Source of the DNA: Trachelipus rathkii
Taxonomy: Eukaryota > Arthropoda > Malacostraca > Isopoda > Trachelipodidae
Length of the DNA: 14,427 bases
Direction of reading: 5' to 3'
Assembly (NCBI GenBank): GCA_015478945.1
Contig: JABUQX010042074.1
Span: 1-14,427 of the forward strand
Part shown: positions 1 to 8,913 of the stretch, piece by piece
How positions within the stretch are numbered: the first letter of the stretch is position 1
Layout of the letters: the number at the start of each line of letters is the position of its first letter
Notes under the pieces: model-generated
The model's input: the letters and a program-made list of their open reading frames with translations, nothing else
The model's database searches: none
What the model was told of the DNA's origin: nothing
Made by a program: the position numbers and the translations under genes

Positions 1-600
1 AAGACTAACGTAAATTTTTTTAACTCCGATAAAAAAAAGCTTTAGAAATTAATAGAAGAGGGTGGAGCAGATTTATTATTTAGAGTGAAAATCTCATATT
101 CCCTTCTATAAACATTATATTTTTTTACTAGATGAAAAAAAAAAGACCCTTGCTTCGCATTTTTTTAACTGCCACATCGGGGAATTTAAAATACACGGTA
201 AACTATTATAAAATTATTGAACTGTTGTAAAAGAATTGTGGATTGGACAGAATCTATAATTTGCTTCACCAAATATTTTTTTTTGTACCTGACTAAATAT
301 TTAAAATAACCAGGAAACGATAGTTTTATTGAGATTCTGCCAATGCAATAAAATAATAACACGTAGAGTTAGTGAGAATTCAAAATGTATGGTTGCGTAA
401 AAAAAATTAAATAACAATACTATGCAAGAACAAGAACAACAACAAAACAGATCACACATTCTCGTCAATAACTGATTGGTTAAGATAAAAAAAAATATTG
501 TAATAATATAATATTGTAATATAGGTAAAACCTAATAATAGAATTTTTATACGTTACTCTTAAAATAAATAGACTTCTATAAATTTTGTTTTTTTTTTTT
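1..600. other. AT-rich DNA without a recognisable gene
   Basis: The stretch is AT-rich with many A and T homopolymers of 6-12 bases, for example the T-run just before position 601. No reading frame of useful length and no RNA gene is visible on either strand. I see no recognisable transposon motif. It is most simply intergenic or heavily decayed repeat DNA. Confidence 0.6.
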
Positions 601-820
601 TAACTAACGAATCAACTCTCCAAGCAGGGTATACCCCACCAGCAGGGTCAGGTCCTCTCGCCGTCCGGAACACTGTTGGACTATTCCGGCCCCTCCGGGG
701 AGGGTCCGAACCCCCCCCTTTGTAGTGGTTCGCGCAGGTTCCTCCGCCCCCCCCTACGGGTAATGAAAACGTCCCCCCCCTGTGTTACCCGTCGCGCGCC
801 CCCTACATTGCCGTGAATAC
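601..820. repeat. Isolated GC-rich island with C-runs and two short inverted repeats
   Basis: Composition changes abruptly from AT-rich to strongly GC-rich for about 200 bases, then back to a TA microsatellite. The island has three runs of seven or more C. It has a six-base inverted repeat, CCGGAA at 665-670 with TTCCGG at 684-689. It also has a perfect eight-base inverted repeat, ACGGGTAA at 756-763 with TTACCCGT at 785-792. No convincing protein motif is seen in any frame. It may be a fragment of a GC-rich transposable element or a structured non-coding repeat; its identity is unknown. Confidence 0.5.
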
Positions 821-827
821 CTTTAGC

Positions 828-1320
828 AAATAATATATATATATTATATATATATATATATAATTATATGGGTTGTTTTTTTCGTGGTGTTTTGTGTATG
901 TAAGTGTTTAAGAGTGTTTTGTGTGTATGGTATGCAATATATATATATGTATATAATATTATATATATATATATATATATGTATTATATATATTTATATA
1001 TATATTATATACTATATATATATATAGTATATATATGCAGTATATATATATATATATATGATTATTATTTATATAATATATATATATATATATATATTAA
1101 TTACTATATATATATATTTTATTTTTTTTAATTATCATAATAATTAATATTATATATATAATTATACTAATATTGTAATATATTATTATATTATATATTT
1201 TATATATATATATAAGTATATATATATTATAGTAGGTAAGTAGTATATATATATATATTATATATATATATTAGTTTATATTAATAATATATGTAGTTAA
1301 TATATATTATAGATATAGTA
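828..1320. repeat. TA-rich microsatellite block
   Basis: Imperfect (TA)n runs fill this block. A short G/T-rich island at about 863-936 interrupts them and contains two near copies of GTGTTTTGTGTATG. The apparent open frame across 904-1131 translates to a Tyr/Ile-only low-complexity product and is not a gene. The block touches the 3' end of the minus-strand LINE remnant. Confidence 0.9.
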
Positions 1321-1366
1321 TAACTTACTTTACTTTACGTCTTCCCTCAGGGAGGCTACCGGCCTG

Positions 1367-2070
1367 TCAGCGGATAACAACATCGATTCCATTCCAGCGC
1401 AAGTCCTTCCATAAGTAGACCATCCTCATCAGCTGGCGCATACGGGCAGTACGCATCTTCTCAAGGCCTCTCCAGCACAATCTTCTCATCTTCCCTCCGG
1501 TCTCCTCTCTTCGGCCTACTCCCTCAACTTCCACCCCACGTCTACTTCGCGAACTCGTTCTCCCGGCATCCTTACATTTCAGTCTCGCTGAATTTATCCT
1601 GTTCAATCTATCCTGTTCAATCACAGGCACCACACCCAACTCTCTCCCCAACCCATTCGTTTCTCATTCTACTCTACTATCCTCGTTCTTCCCACTATGT
1701 CCTCAACACTCTTCATGTTCAGTCACTCGATCCTTTTTCCTCTCGTGTTGTAATGCTCCATGTTTCTGCACCATATGTCAAAGTGGGTAGCAGTATGATA
1801 TCTCAAATATAATCTGCTTCACTTTTATATCCATCACCTGATCTTTCATTAGGATATAACGCTCTCATTTTTCTTCCGTATTTTCCATACTTGCCTCCAC
1901 TGTCCCGTAGAAGCACATCGCTTCACCTTGCTTGAAATCCCACCCAGAAACAATACGATCCAACATATCTCAATCTTTCACATCAATGACGATCTCCACT
2001 TCTACTTCCACCTCATCCTCTCTACCCACTCCCATTATCACTGTCTTTTCTGTATTCATGTATTTTAGGT
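1367..2070 (-). pseudogene. LINE-A C-terminal region after the RT (broken)
   Basis: The stretch begins with MNTEKTVIMGVGREDEVEVE at about 2063, typical of the segment just after the RT palm. It then decays through stops. It resumes with TLTYGAETWSITTREEKR (about 1784-1731), a hallmark of these LINE proteins. The frame at 1651-1367 starts inside MRNEWVGERLGVVPV-like sequence and continues with VEVEGVGRREETGG, equivalent to the common VEVEGRRPRGRP block. That 94-residue frame is therefore a piece of a retrotransposon, not an independent gene. LPEGRRKVK-like residues precede the 3' tail. Confidence 0.75.
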
Positions 2071-2129
2071 CTTAAAGACATAGATTTCATGATCAAAACT
2101 TTGATCATAGGTCCTCTCAATACTCCCTC

Positions 2130-2950
2130 CCCCAATCTCCAACATGCTAAACATCCGCTGACACCCATTATTCACTCATCCTACAATTCGGACATTCCTC
2201 TTAACCTTCTGATTACTACATCTAAGTAAGCTAGTAGAAGACGTAAGAGAGACAGGGACACTACCTATCTGTCTGATCCCGCCCCAGCTGTGCCTGCAAC
2301 CATTTCTCATTTTTTACATCCGTTCTCACTTACACTCACAAACGCTATACCAGCTTTTTAATTGCTCTCCTCATCTTTCCTCAACCCGTAGCCTTCCCGC
2401 AACACCTCCAAATCTGCTCGTGGGTAGCTTGAGTCAAGATGCCTTTCTAAGTCCAGAACGGCTAATGAGGTTTTATTAAATTCCAAGCTCTTCTCCAACA
2501 CTATCTTAAAGCAAACAACAGATCGTAATACCATGGCCCTTCCTAGATCCCCATATTGTTCTGCTCTCGCAACGTAATCCAATCTAGCTGCTCTTAAATC
2601 TTCTTCTAAATGACCTTTTGGGGTGGGCGTAGCAATCTTCCTATATGGTCCAATAACAAGCTATGTCCTCTATTAGTTTTCGCACAACCCGTATCCACCT
2701 TCCCTATACAATGGGGCAAAACAACCAATTTTCCGCCCATCTACCGGGAACTACACCTTCTCAATCCAGCATTTATTAAAAAGTCACTATTTTCTTAAAT
2801 TCTTCTCCTCCTTCCTTTATCAACTCTACTTCAATCATCCACCCGGCGGCTTCCTTTCTTGCATTTTTACACAAGCTCCTCATATTCCCCATCTTTATCG
2901 GATTCACTCCCTCCACCTCCTCTCCCACATCAGTTGCTCCTCTTCTCACA
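2130..2950 (-). pseudogene. LINE-A reverse transcriptase core (broken)
   Basis: The clearest frame is 2582-2358. It reads EKSLEFNKTSLAVLDLERHL and continues DSSYPRADLEVLREGYG, which corresponds to the RT palm segment usually written DLEKAFDSIPR..LREKYG. Upstream, EQYGDLGRA stands where EQYGFRKGRS is expected. Downstream and out of frame, VVSLSLLRLLLAYLDVVIRR near 2270-2205 matches the SVLSPLLF..YMD(V/I) block. A weak candidate for the YADD box, reading SADV, lies at 2165-2151. Several stops and shifts mean no functional enzyme. Parts of the assignment rest on a small number of matching residues. Confidence 0.7.
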
Positions 2951-2970
2951 TTTCTCCTCTCTCTCTACCT

Positions 2971-3187
2971 TTATAATATATAATGGTATATTATATATTA
3001 TATAGTGATGTTATATATAATATTATAGTATATTATATATAAGTATATAGTATATTAATATACTAGTTATGATATAATAATATATATATAAATAAGTAAT
3101 TATATAATATATATAATATAAATTACAAGTTAAAAGTGATATACTTATATATAGTATTAGTATATATATATTGTATATAGTATACAC
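2971..3187. repeat. TA-rich microsatellite block
   Basis: Imperfect TA/TATAA repeats abut the truncated 5' side of the minus-strand LINE-A. LINE-A is thus bracketed by TA-rich blocks on both sides. Confidence 0.9.
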
Positions 3188-3462
3188 GCAGAAAATTCAA
3201 TTTCCCTTCCCAAAAAAAATAGGGCCAATTTTTTTTTATTTTTTTTATTTTTTTTTTATGCATTTTCCTAACATCAAGAATTACAGCAGTATTCCTTTTG
3301 GCTTTTCCCTGTAGCTATTGTAGTTTTTTGAGATTTTTTCTTTCTTTGTTTTTTTTAGGCAGTTCCTCGATATAAATTTTAGCAAGGATTCCAACATGCT
3401 ATTTCTTTTCCCATAAAAAATTTTTTTTTTTTTTTTTTTTTTAGTAGGCTATTGGTAGTTTT
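3188..3462. other. T-rich spacer with long poly-T runs and a partial duplication
   Basis: Several T-runs are present, the longest about 22 T near 3421-3442. TAGCTATTGTAGTTTTTTGAGA at about 3312-3334 is echoed by TAGGCTATTGGTAGTTTTTGAGA at about 3444-3466. This suggests a degenerate duplication of roughly 130 bases. No coding sequence is seen. Confidence 0.5.
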
Positions 3463-3655
3463 TGAGATATATAATATTTATATACTGTATAAAATATATA
3501 TAGTATTATATATATATATATATATAGTAAGTATATATATACGTAATATCCATATAATATATATAGTAAAGTTATATATATTATAATTTCTTTTGTTTTA
3601 TAGTATATTATATTATCTATATATATATAATATATAGAAAATATATTGAAAATAT
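3463..3655. repeat. TA-rich microsatellite block
   Basis: Imperfect TA dinucleotide repeats with short unique interruptions such as TTTCTTTTGTTTTA. Non-coding. Confidence 0.85.
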
Positions 3656-3684
3656 GATGACGATTGCAAAATAATTAAAATGTT

Positions 3685-3722
3685 GTTTGTTTTTTTATAA
3701 GGATAAATTTCAAAAAACAAAC
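3685..3722. repeat. Perfect 11-base inverted repeat
   Basis: GTTTGTTTTTT at 3685-3695 is the exact reverse complement of AAAAAACAAAC at 3712-3722, with a 16-base spacer. It sits in the 130-base unique spacer (3656-3787) between two TA microsatellites. The arms are A/T-rich, so a chance origin is possible. Confidence 0.6.
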
Positions 3723-3787
3723 GGGATATTTATATTCATTTTTTTAAATTTCCTTCAAAATTTCCAAACGTGATCCCTGGGAATGGC

Positions 3788-4092
3788 CTATATATATATT
3801 ATAATAGTATATTATAATAGTTAATTATAATATATATATGTATATATATAATTAGTAATATATATAATAGTAGTATATATAATATTTATATGTATATATG
3901 ATATATATATATATATTATATAGGTATCTATGAAGTATATAATTATATATTATGAATATATATATAATATATATATAAGATATAGTAAAAATATTTTATA
4001 TTATATAGAGATATGGTATATATATATATATATATATTTATATAGTAACTATATAGAATATATATATATATAGATAATAGTATATTTATTAC
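3788..4092. repeat. TA-rich microsatellite block
   Basis: About 300 bases of imperfect TA repeat with scattered TAG, GTA and GAA interruptions. No coding potential. Confidence 0.9.
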
Positions 4093-5229
4093 CTAATTCT
4101 GAAATAATGAAAATACAGATTTATTTGGTTGAACGCAGGTGTTTCTACTTATTGAATATTACCTTGTTATTTGCATTGATAATGGCCATTACATATTAAA
4201 GATGCAATCTAGGATAAAGCATTTTGATTTCCCAATAAAGTGTTATTGAAATATACAGGAACTTTAAGATTTAGGGATTCATGATAATAATTATTTGATG
4301 CAACAATATTATTTCATTTTATATTTTTGTGCAACTAAATTCGTGACCATGGTCTAATTAACCACTGGCCTAATGATAAAGTCATATTCGCGCATTGTGA
4401 CGGAAATATTCGCTTTTCAACAGATACACACCGTAGTGGCGTGACCATATCGGTGTCACCTGCTCAGGAGTCGGATTAAAAGGGGTACCCACCGTGGGTC
4501 ACATGTCAAACTCAACGGTTAAATTTATTGTTTCAATAGCCTTAAACACATAAAGTTAATCACAAATTTCCCAAAATCATCTACATACTATGAAAATTAA
4601 ATGTTATTAGATCATTTAAAATATATCGATAAAAGATTCCTAAAAGAATATTTAATTTATTTAGTAATTAAGTAATAAAAAATATTTATTTATCAAGGTA
4701 GTAACTAACTATGCTTTATTTATTTTATAGTTTTTATTATTTATTTGTAATTCTAGCTTTCTCTATCCTATTTCTTTTTGGTCAATAAACTTTTAAAAAT
4801 ATATATAGGAAAAAGATTTCATTATATCCATACCATTACAATTGTATTAAAAACTTTTTCATCGAACCTTTTAAAAATAAGGCGAATAGTCAAACATTCG
4901 GCATGTGTGTAAGAGGCAATTTTGGGCGGAATGTTCGATTCATTCATGCTTGTTTGCCATACACGAAATGTTGTCATGCTTCTCGTTAAACCGACACATC
5001 AAATGTAAAACTAGATAGCGTTCGGCGAATGCCTAACTTGTTGTAACTTCCTTTTGATTGAGAATAGACAGCTTAAATGAATTACATAGGATCAGTAGTT
5101 AAACAATTCGCTGATCAATCAAATCTCTTAAACAAATTTCGAATCCGAGAAACAAAAAAAAAATCAAGCCATTAAAAAATAAATATCGGAATTCCTCTAG
5201 AATGATTTACTTTTTACATCCCTATCTCA
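4093..5229. other. AT-rich unique DNA without a recognisable gene
   Basis: No frame with a recognisable protein motif is seen on either strand. A slightly GC-richer patch at about 4385-4505 contains nested palindromes, described separately. Around 4885-5040 there is an imperfect inverted similarity between TCAAACATTCGGCATGTGTG and CATACACGAAATGTTGTC. It could be decayed transposon ends, but it is too weak to call. This stretch may include the terminal part of the minus-strand transposon whose coding relic begins just downstream. Confidence 0.5.
4441..4499. repeat. Cluster of short palindromes
   Basis: Within 60 bases there are three nested symmetries. GTGAC at 4441-4445 pairs with GTCAC at 4455-4459. 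GGTGTCACC at 4452-4460 is a self-palindrome around a central T. ACCCAC-C-GTGGGT at 4487-4499 has perfect six-base arms. The patch is GC-richer than its surroundings and looks like a remnant of a dispersed repeat or a protein-binding palindrome. No family is assigned. Confidence 0.45.
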
Positions 5230-6475
5230 CTCACAGCAATCATCTATCATCATTTCTTCTTTGGATGGAATTTTAGAGCCATACTTTTTGTAAACACTTT
5301 TTTTTTTTCAAAAGTATCGTCGAAAAAATGAATACAACTTGCTCCGAGTTAAGATAACATAGATGGTTTATCAGTTTAGACAGATGCCTTGTCCTTCAAC
5401 CTCCTTATCAATTTCCTTGGTTAACAAACATTTTAATAATGTAGCTTGTTTTGGGCCAAGTGGGTATTGGGACGTGAACCACGCATTCACATAATATTGA
5501 TTATAAATAAACACGTCTCAATTTCCTTCTTTTTTTTCTCTAAATCTGTTAATGAAGATTGATTCCTGAATTTATATATTTTCAAAGAATAGATGGCCTC
5601 TGCCATCAATATGGCGTTTTGAATAGCACCAGGTACTCTGACAAAAAATGTCTTTTTAGAGGAAGACATCCTAAAAAAACTTAAACAAAGTTGGATAAAT
5701 TTTTTATTATCATCCCTGGACTGATTAACTTTTTAATTGCCCTCGCATAAGAAAGTTTGAAATTTGTTCCAATTACGTATTTTACATCTAATATTTTCAT
5801 TTTCGATGCCAGCTTTGTATTTTGTCTTTTCTAGCTTACACCACCCAGTCTATTTTTTTTAAATATCTGGTTAAGGGCCAGTGGTTGTCGGACCGTTTTA
5901 CAATCCAAAAACTGATTTTTAGAATGAACCTTTCTAAATATATAGTGGCGACATTCCTAAATATATAAGATTTTCTCTAATAATTGCTCTAACCAAACGC
6001 AGACTCCCGTGAAGTGACCACTATTTACTGCAGTGGTATCAAAACACACTGCTTGGATTTTGCCAACTTTTCAATTGCTAAAAATACAGCTTTTACCATA
6101 GTAATTCCCATTCTATTTTTAAGCTGAGGAACTATCAACTGTTCATCCCCACTGCTAATCAAAACTGCTACCCGCACTACATTTTCTTTACTCAAAATAT
6201 CTGGAGGAAATTTCCCATCCCAGTGCACAACAGCTCCCTCTAAATCATTTAAATCGAATTCTTGAAGCTATTATTTGATAAGCTCCAGTCCTTTAGTTTT
6301 CGAAATTGCTCTGTGAAGCTCGCATTTACCCTTCTACTATCAATTAATGCAGTGAGTTCATGACCTAACGCCTCTGCAGTAACTGATATTATTCGAACTG
6401 CGTCTCTATCAAAAATACTACTCCCTCGAAACCCTGACGAATCTTTTCGGGTACTGACACGACGAGATACTAAGA
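5230..6475 (-). pseudogene. DNA-transposon transposase relic (HWDGK / FDTT / CRH type)
   Basis: Minus-strand pieces in several frames run in order and resemble a transposase-like protein that is widespread in invertebrate genomes and usually annotated as uncharacterised. TAEALGHELTALIDSRRVN lies in 6500-6249. VVHWDGKFPPDILSKENVVR and a following LISSGDEQLIVPQLK lie at about 6238-6110. VCFDTTAVNSGHFTGVCVWL lies at about 6052-5990, then CRHYI near 5957-5940. VRVPGAIQNA and AEAIYSLKIYKFR lie in 5669-5540, and INHLCYLNSEQVVFIF at about 5370-5325. The family normally reads HWDGK(L), FDTT..N(S/T)G and CRHH. The aspartate of FDTT (codon at 6040-6038) is a likely RNase H-fold catalytic residue by family analogy. 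At least three frameshifts and several stops break the frame. The N-terminal part is missing where LINE-B begins. Superfamily placement, possibly hAT-related, is inference. Confidence 0.65.
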
Positions 6476-6484
6476 AAATTGAAT

Positions 6485-7225
6485 ATGCGGTTTGGAACAA
6501 TTAATGTGAGTACGATGGAGGGTAAGGAGGAGGAGTTGTGGAGATGATGAGGGAGTGCAGGCTGGATGTACTGGGCGTGTGTGAGATACGATTGGAGAGG
6601 GGAAATGACAGCCTACACCAGAAATTATTGGATTGAGTTTAGGAGAGCAGCATTAAAGGAAAGTATGGCGTAGCACTGTATGTGACCTCAGGAAGGGAAG
6701 CCAGAGCTGGAGGAGGTGATTTATAGAAATGATAGAATGATGGCGATGATATTAAAGTTGGAAGGAAGAAGAGTACGATTGATATAGGAGTTCACGCCAC
6801 AACAGGAAAGATCACTGAATGAGAAGGTGGAATTCTATAAGCAGCTGCAGAATTTATATGACGTCATAAATGCGAAAAATTAATATATTGATGGGAGACT
6901 TAAACGCGAACTTGAGAAGAGAACGAATGGGAAGGGAAACAGTGGGGGGGGGGCAAATAGAGTGGAGAGAAAAACCAGGAAAGGGAAAGACTCCATAGTT
7001 TTCGCGTTGAAAATAGTCTGTCTATACAAACACTTTAATATACATCAGAATCGCACAAGGGACGTCGACAGAGAAATAGTGTAAATGGGAGACTGCACAG
7101 ATAAATCAACAATAAATTTGATAATGGTGAAAGATCGAAGAATTGCAACGAATTTAAAAATCATACCCTCGGTCTCTTTGGTCTCGAATCATGGACGGGT
7201 GGTAGAGAAATTTAATTTGGAAAGA
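6485..7225 (+). pseudogene. LINE-B APE-type endonuclease domain (broken)
   Basis: It begins MRFGTINVSTMEGKEEEL (6485 onward), the usual N-terminus of this endonuclease (RxGTWNVRTM). The metal-binding glutamate region reads LDVLGVCEIRLE, with the Glu codon at 6583-6585. The LMGDLNA motif is at 6888-6908. Near 7185 the frame beginning at 7085 reads INLIMVKDRRIATNLKIIPS and then SLVSNHGRVV. The expected catalytic SDH box is therefore SNH (7184-7192), a loss of the general-acid/base region aspartate. This domain would nick target DNA in a working element. Frameshifts after 6600 and a stop at 7276 prevent a continuous product. Confidence 0.8.
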
Positions 7226-7979
7226 CCAATATGGGTAGGAAATATGGAAAGAATAAGAATTGCGGTGGAAAGTTGAGTGAAGGTCCGATTATTGATACAC
7301 TAACTGAGAGGATAGGAATCTGCAAACCCAATGATGAAGACTTTTTTTTAAGGGAATTGAGGAGGAATGGGAAAAAATTTTCAAAGAAAAATGGTTAAAA
7401 GTTGTTTGTTTTTGATTAAAGTGGAATTGGAGGAAAAAGTATGAGACCAATGTGGTGGACGGATAAGGTGAAACAGGTAATAAAAGATAAAACAAATACG
7501 TTCAGGAAGTGGATTAAGAGAAGAAACCCAGAGACTATATTGGACTATGTCGAAAAGAGGAAGATAGCTGAAGAAATAAAGAGAGATGCTAAAGAGAGAT
7601 CATGAGAGAGAATAGGAGACACGCAGAGACGAGACATGAGTGGAATTAAAAAACTCATTTATAGCATTTCGAGGAAGTATAAAAAAATTACGCTACAGCA
7701 TCACTCCATTAAAGAATAAGAAATGGCCTAGAGTGTGCTGTGGAACAGAGGAAGGTTGAGGTATATGGAGGGAATACTACTCAGATCTATACAAAAAAGA
7801 GGAGGAGGGAGAGAAGAGAGGGTGGCGCGGTGGATATGGGGGAATAGTTGCTACCGATAACTCTGGAAGAGGTGAAAGATGGAATAAACCGGATGAAGAA
7901 CGGGAAGAGCTCAGGTTGAAGCGGACTACATGCAGAAGTATTTAAGGTGGGAAGGATGTGATAAAATGGATGCTAGGAT

Positions 7980-8676
7980 TATTTAATGTTTTTTTTACTG
8001 AGGAGAAAGTACCAAAGAACTGGAGTGGAGCCATAATATACCCAATATTTAAGAAGGGGGATAGGAGTGATTGTAACAACTGTAGAGGATTAGAGGAATA
8101 TCCTTGTAAGTAAAGTATATGAATGAATTTTGGAAAAACGACTGAGAGAGATAGTGGAGAATAAACTAAACGAAGCGCAGCATGGATTTATACCAGGAAG
8201 AGGAACAAAGGATCTGATTTTTATCTTAAAGATGATAATTGAAAAAACTGCGCGTGGGCAAGAGGCATTTAACTATCTTTTATCAATTTTTAGAAAGCTT
8301 TTGACACGGTGCCTAGAGAAAAGCTGTGAGAAACGATAAGTGATCCATACTACGGAATATACCGAAAGTTAATTAGGGTGATAGAAAGGAATGTATATAG
8401 AAATGAAAGTGCTGTAGAACTTCAAATGGGGGTTGGAGAGTGGTTTGAGGTAGAGACGGGAGAGACAGGACGGTGTGCTCTCACCTTTACTTTTTGTCAT
8501 GTATATAATGAACTAAATGTATAAGAAATGCACTGGAGGAGAAGAGGGAACTTGGCTATGGTATATGCTAGCGATATAGCGATTGTAACGAGAGATAAGG
8601 AATCATTACAAGGAGTGATGACAAGATGATCGGAAATGCTGCGGGACGAGGGGATGAAGAGATGAAGAAGATTTCG
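7980..8676 (+). pseudogene. LINE-B reverse transcriptase domain (broken)
   Basis: The domain starts FFTEEKVPKNWSGAIIYPIF and continues KKGDRSDCNNCRG (about 7988-8092). The frame from 8130 holds ENKLNEAQHGFIPGRGTKDL (QHGF at 8178), then shifts. KAFDTVPREKL lies in a second frame at 8294-8326, just after an in-frame TAG at 8291. DGVLSPLLFVMYI follows at 8469-8507 and MVYASDIAIVTRDKESLQGV from 8558. The catalytic box normally reads YADD; here it is YASD (8564-8575). The motif-A aspartate position reads Asn (8285-8287). The domain then runs into the (GA)n tract. It would have synthesised cDNA at the insertion site, but is inactive here. Confidence 0.85.
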
Positions 8677-8839
8677 AAAGAGAGAGAGAGAGAGCGAGAG
8701 AGAGAGACGCAGAGAGCAGAGAGAGAGAGAGAGAGAGAGCAGAAGAAGAGAAAGAGAGAGAGAGAAGAAGAAGAGAGAGAGAACAGAGAGAGAGAGAGAG
8801 CGAGAGAGAGAGAGAGAAGGGGGGGAGGAGAGGAGAAAG

Positions 8840-8873
<34 letters not shown>
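8677..8873. repeat. (GA)n microsatellite
   Basis: About 197 bases of nearly pure purine GA repeat, with scattered interruptions (GC, AAG, GGGGGG). Long open frames exist on both strands here (8626-9072 plus, 9104-8568 minus), but they are products of the repeat (Arg/Glu or Ser/Leu runs) and not genes. The tract sits inside the LINE-B coding path, between its YASD block and the DGIQVDGVMLRAG segment. Confidence 0.95.
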
Positions 8874-8876
<3 letters not shown>

Positions 8877-8913
8877 GATCCAGGTGGATGGGGTCATGTT
8901 GAGAGCAGGGTTG

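Larger units (their letters stand above)
1325..2965 (-). mobile_element. LINE-A: degenerate, 5'-truncated non-LTR retrotransposon
   Basis: Read on the minus strand, motifs of an APE-type LINE polyprotein appear in the right order across several frames. First comes the region before the RT fingers (about 2930-2830, AAGWMIEVELIKEGGEEF). NRGHSLLLDHIG follows near 2660, like the usual NYRGISLLSVxGK. RT motif A lies at 2582-2358. MNTEKTVIMGVGRED follows near 2065-2020, then TLTYGAETWSITTREEKR at about 1784-1731, and finally the C-terminal arginine-rich VEVEGVGRR section. Stops and frameshifts separate these pieces. No endonuclease domain is visible, so the 5' part is missing. The 3' end carries a short TAAAG-type tandem tail at about 1325-1341, as expected for RTE/CR1-like elements. 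Clade assignment is inference. Confidence 0.8.
6485..8910 (+). mobile_element. LINE-B: degenerate non-LTR retrotransposon with endonuclease and RT
   Basis: Plus-strand fragments give the full order of an APE-type LINE ORF2. The endonuclease spans 6485-7225 and the linker 7440-7930; the linker contains PMWWTDKVKQVIKDK near 7447 and LEEVKDGINRMKNGKSSG at 7863-7916. The RT spans about 7980-8670. A (GA)n tract follows, then a short coding-like resumption, DGIQVDGVMLRAG, at about 8873-8911. The usual YGAETW region and 3' end are absent. The RT motif-A wording (KAFDTVPREKL) and the linker differ from LINE-A (DLERHLDSSYPRADL), so the two represent different families. Many stops and one-base frameshifts show it is dead. 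RTE/CR1/jockey-like placement is inference. Confidence 0.85.

Noticed and set aside
904..1131. Plus-strand open frame of 75 codons
   Set aside because: It is translation of the TA microsatellite (Tyr/Ile only) and has no gene features.
2610..2798. Plus-strand open frame of 62 codons
   Set aside because: It lies antisense to the LINE-A reverse transcriptase, has no recognisable motif and is best explained as a shadow.
4885..5040. Terminal inverted repeats of a small DNA transposon
   Set aside because: The inverted similarity is short and imperfect, and no target-site duplication could be seen.
7289..7495. Minus-strand open frame of 68 codons
   Set aside because: It is antisense to the LINE-B linker, whose sense reading (PMWWTDKVKQ) matches the family.
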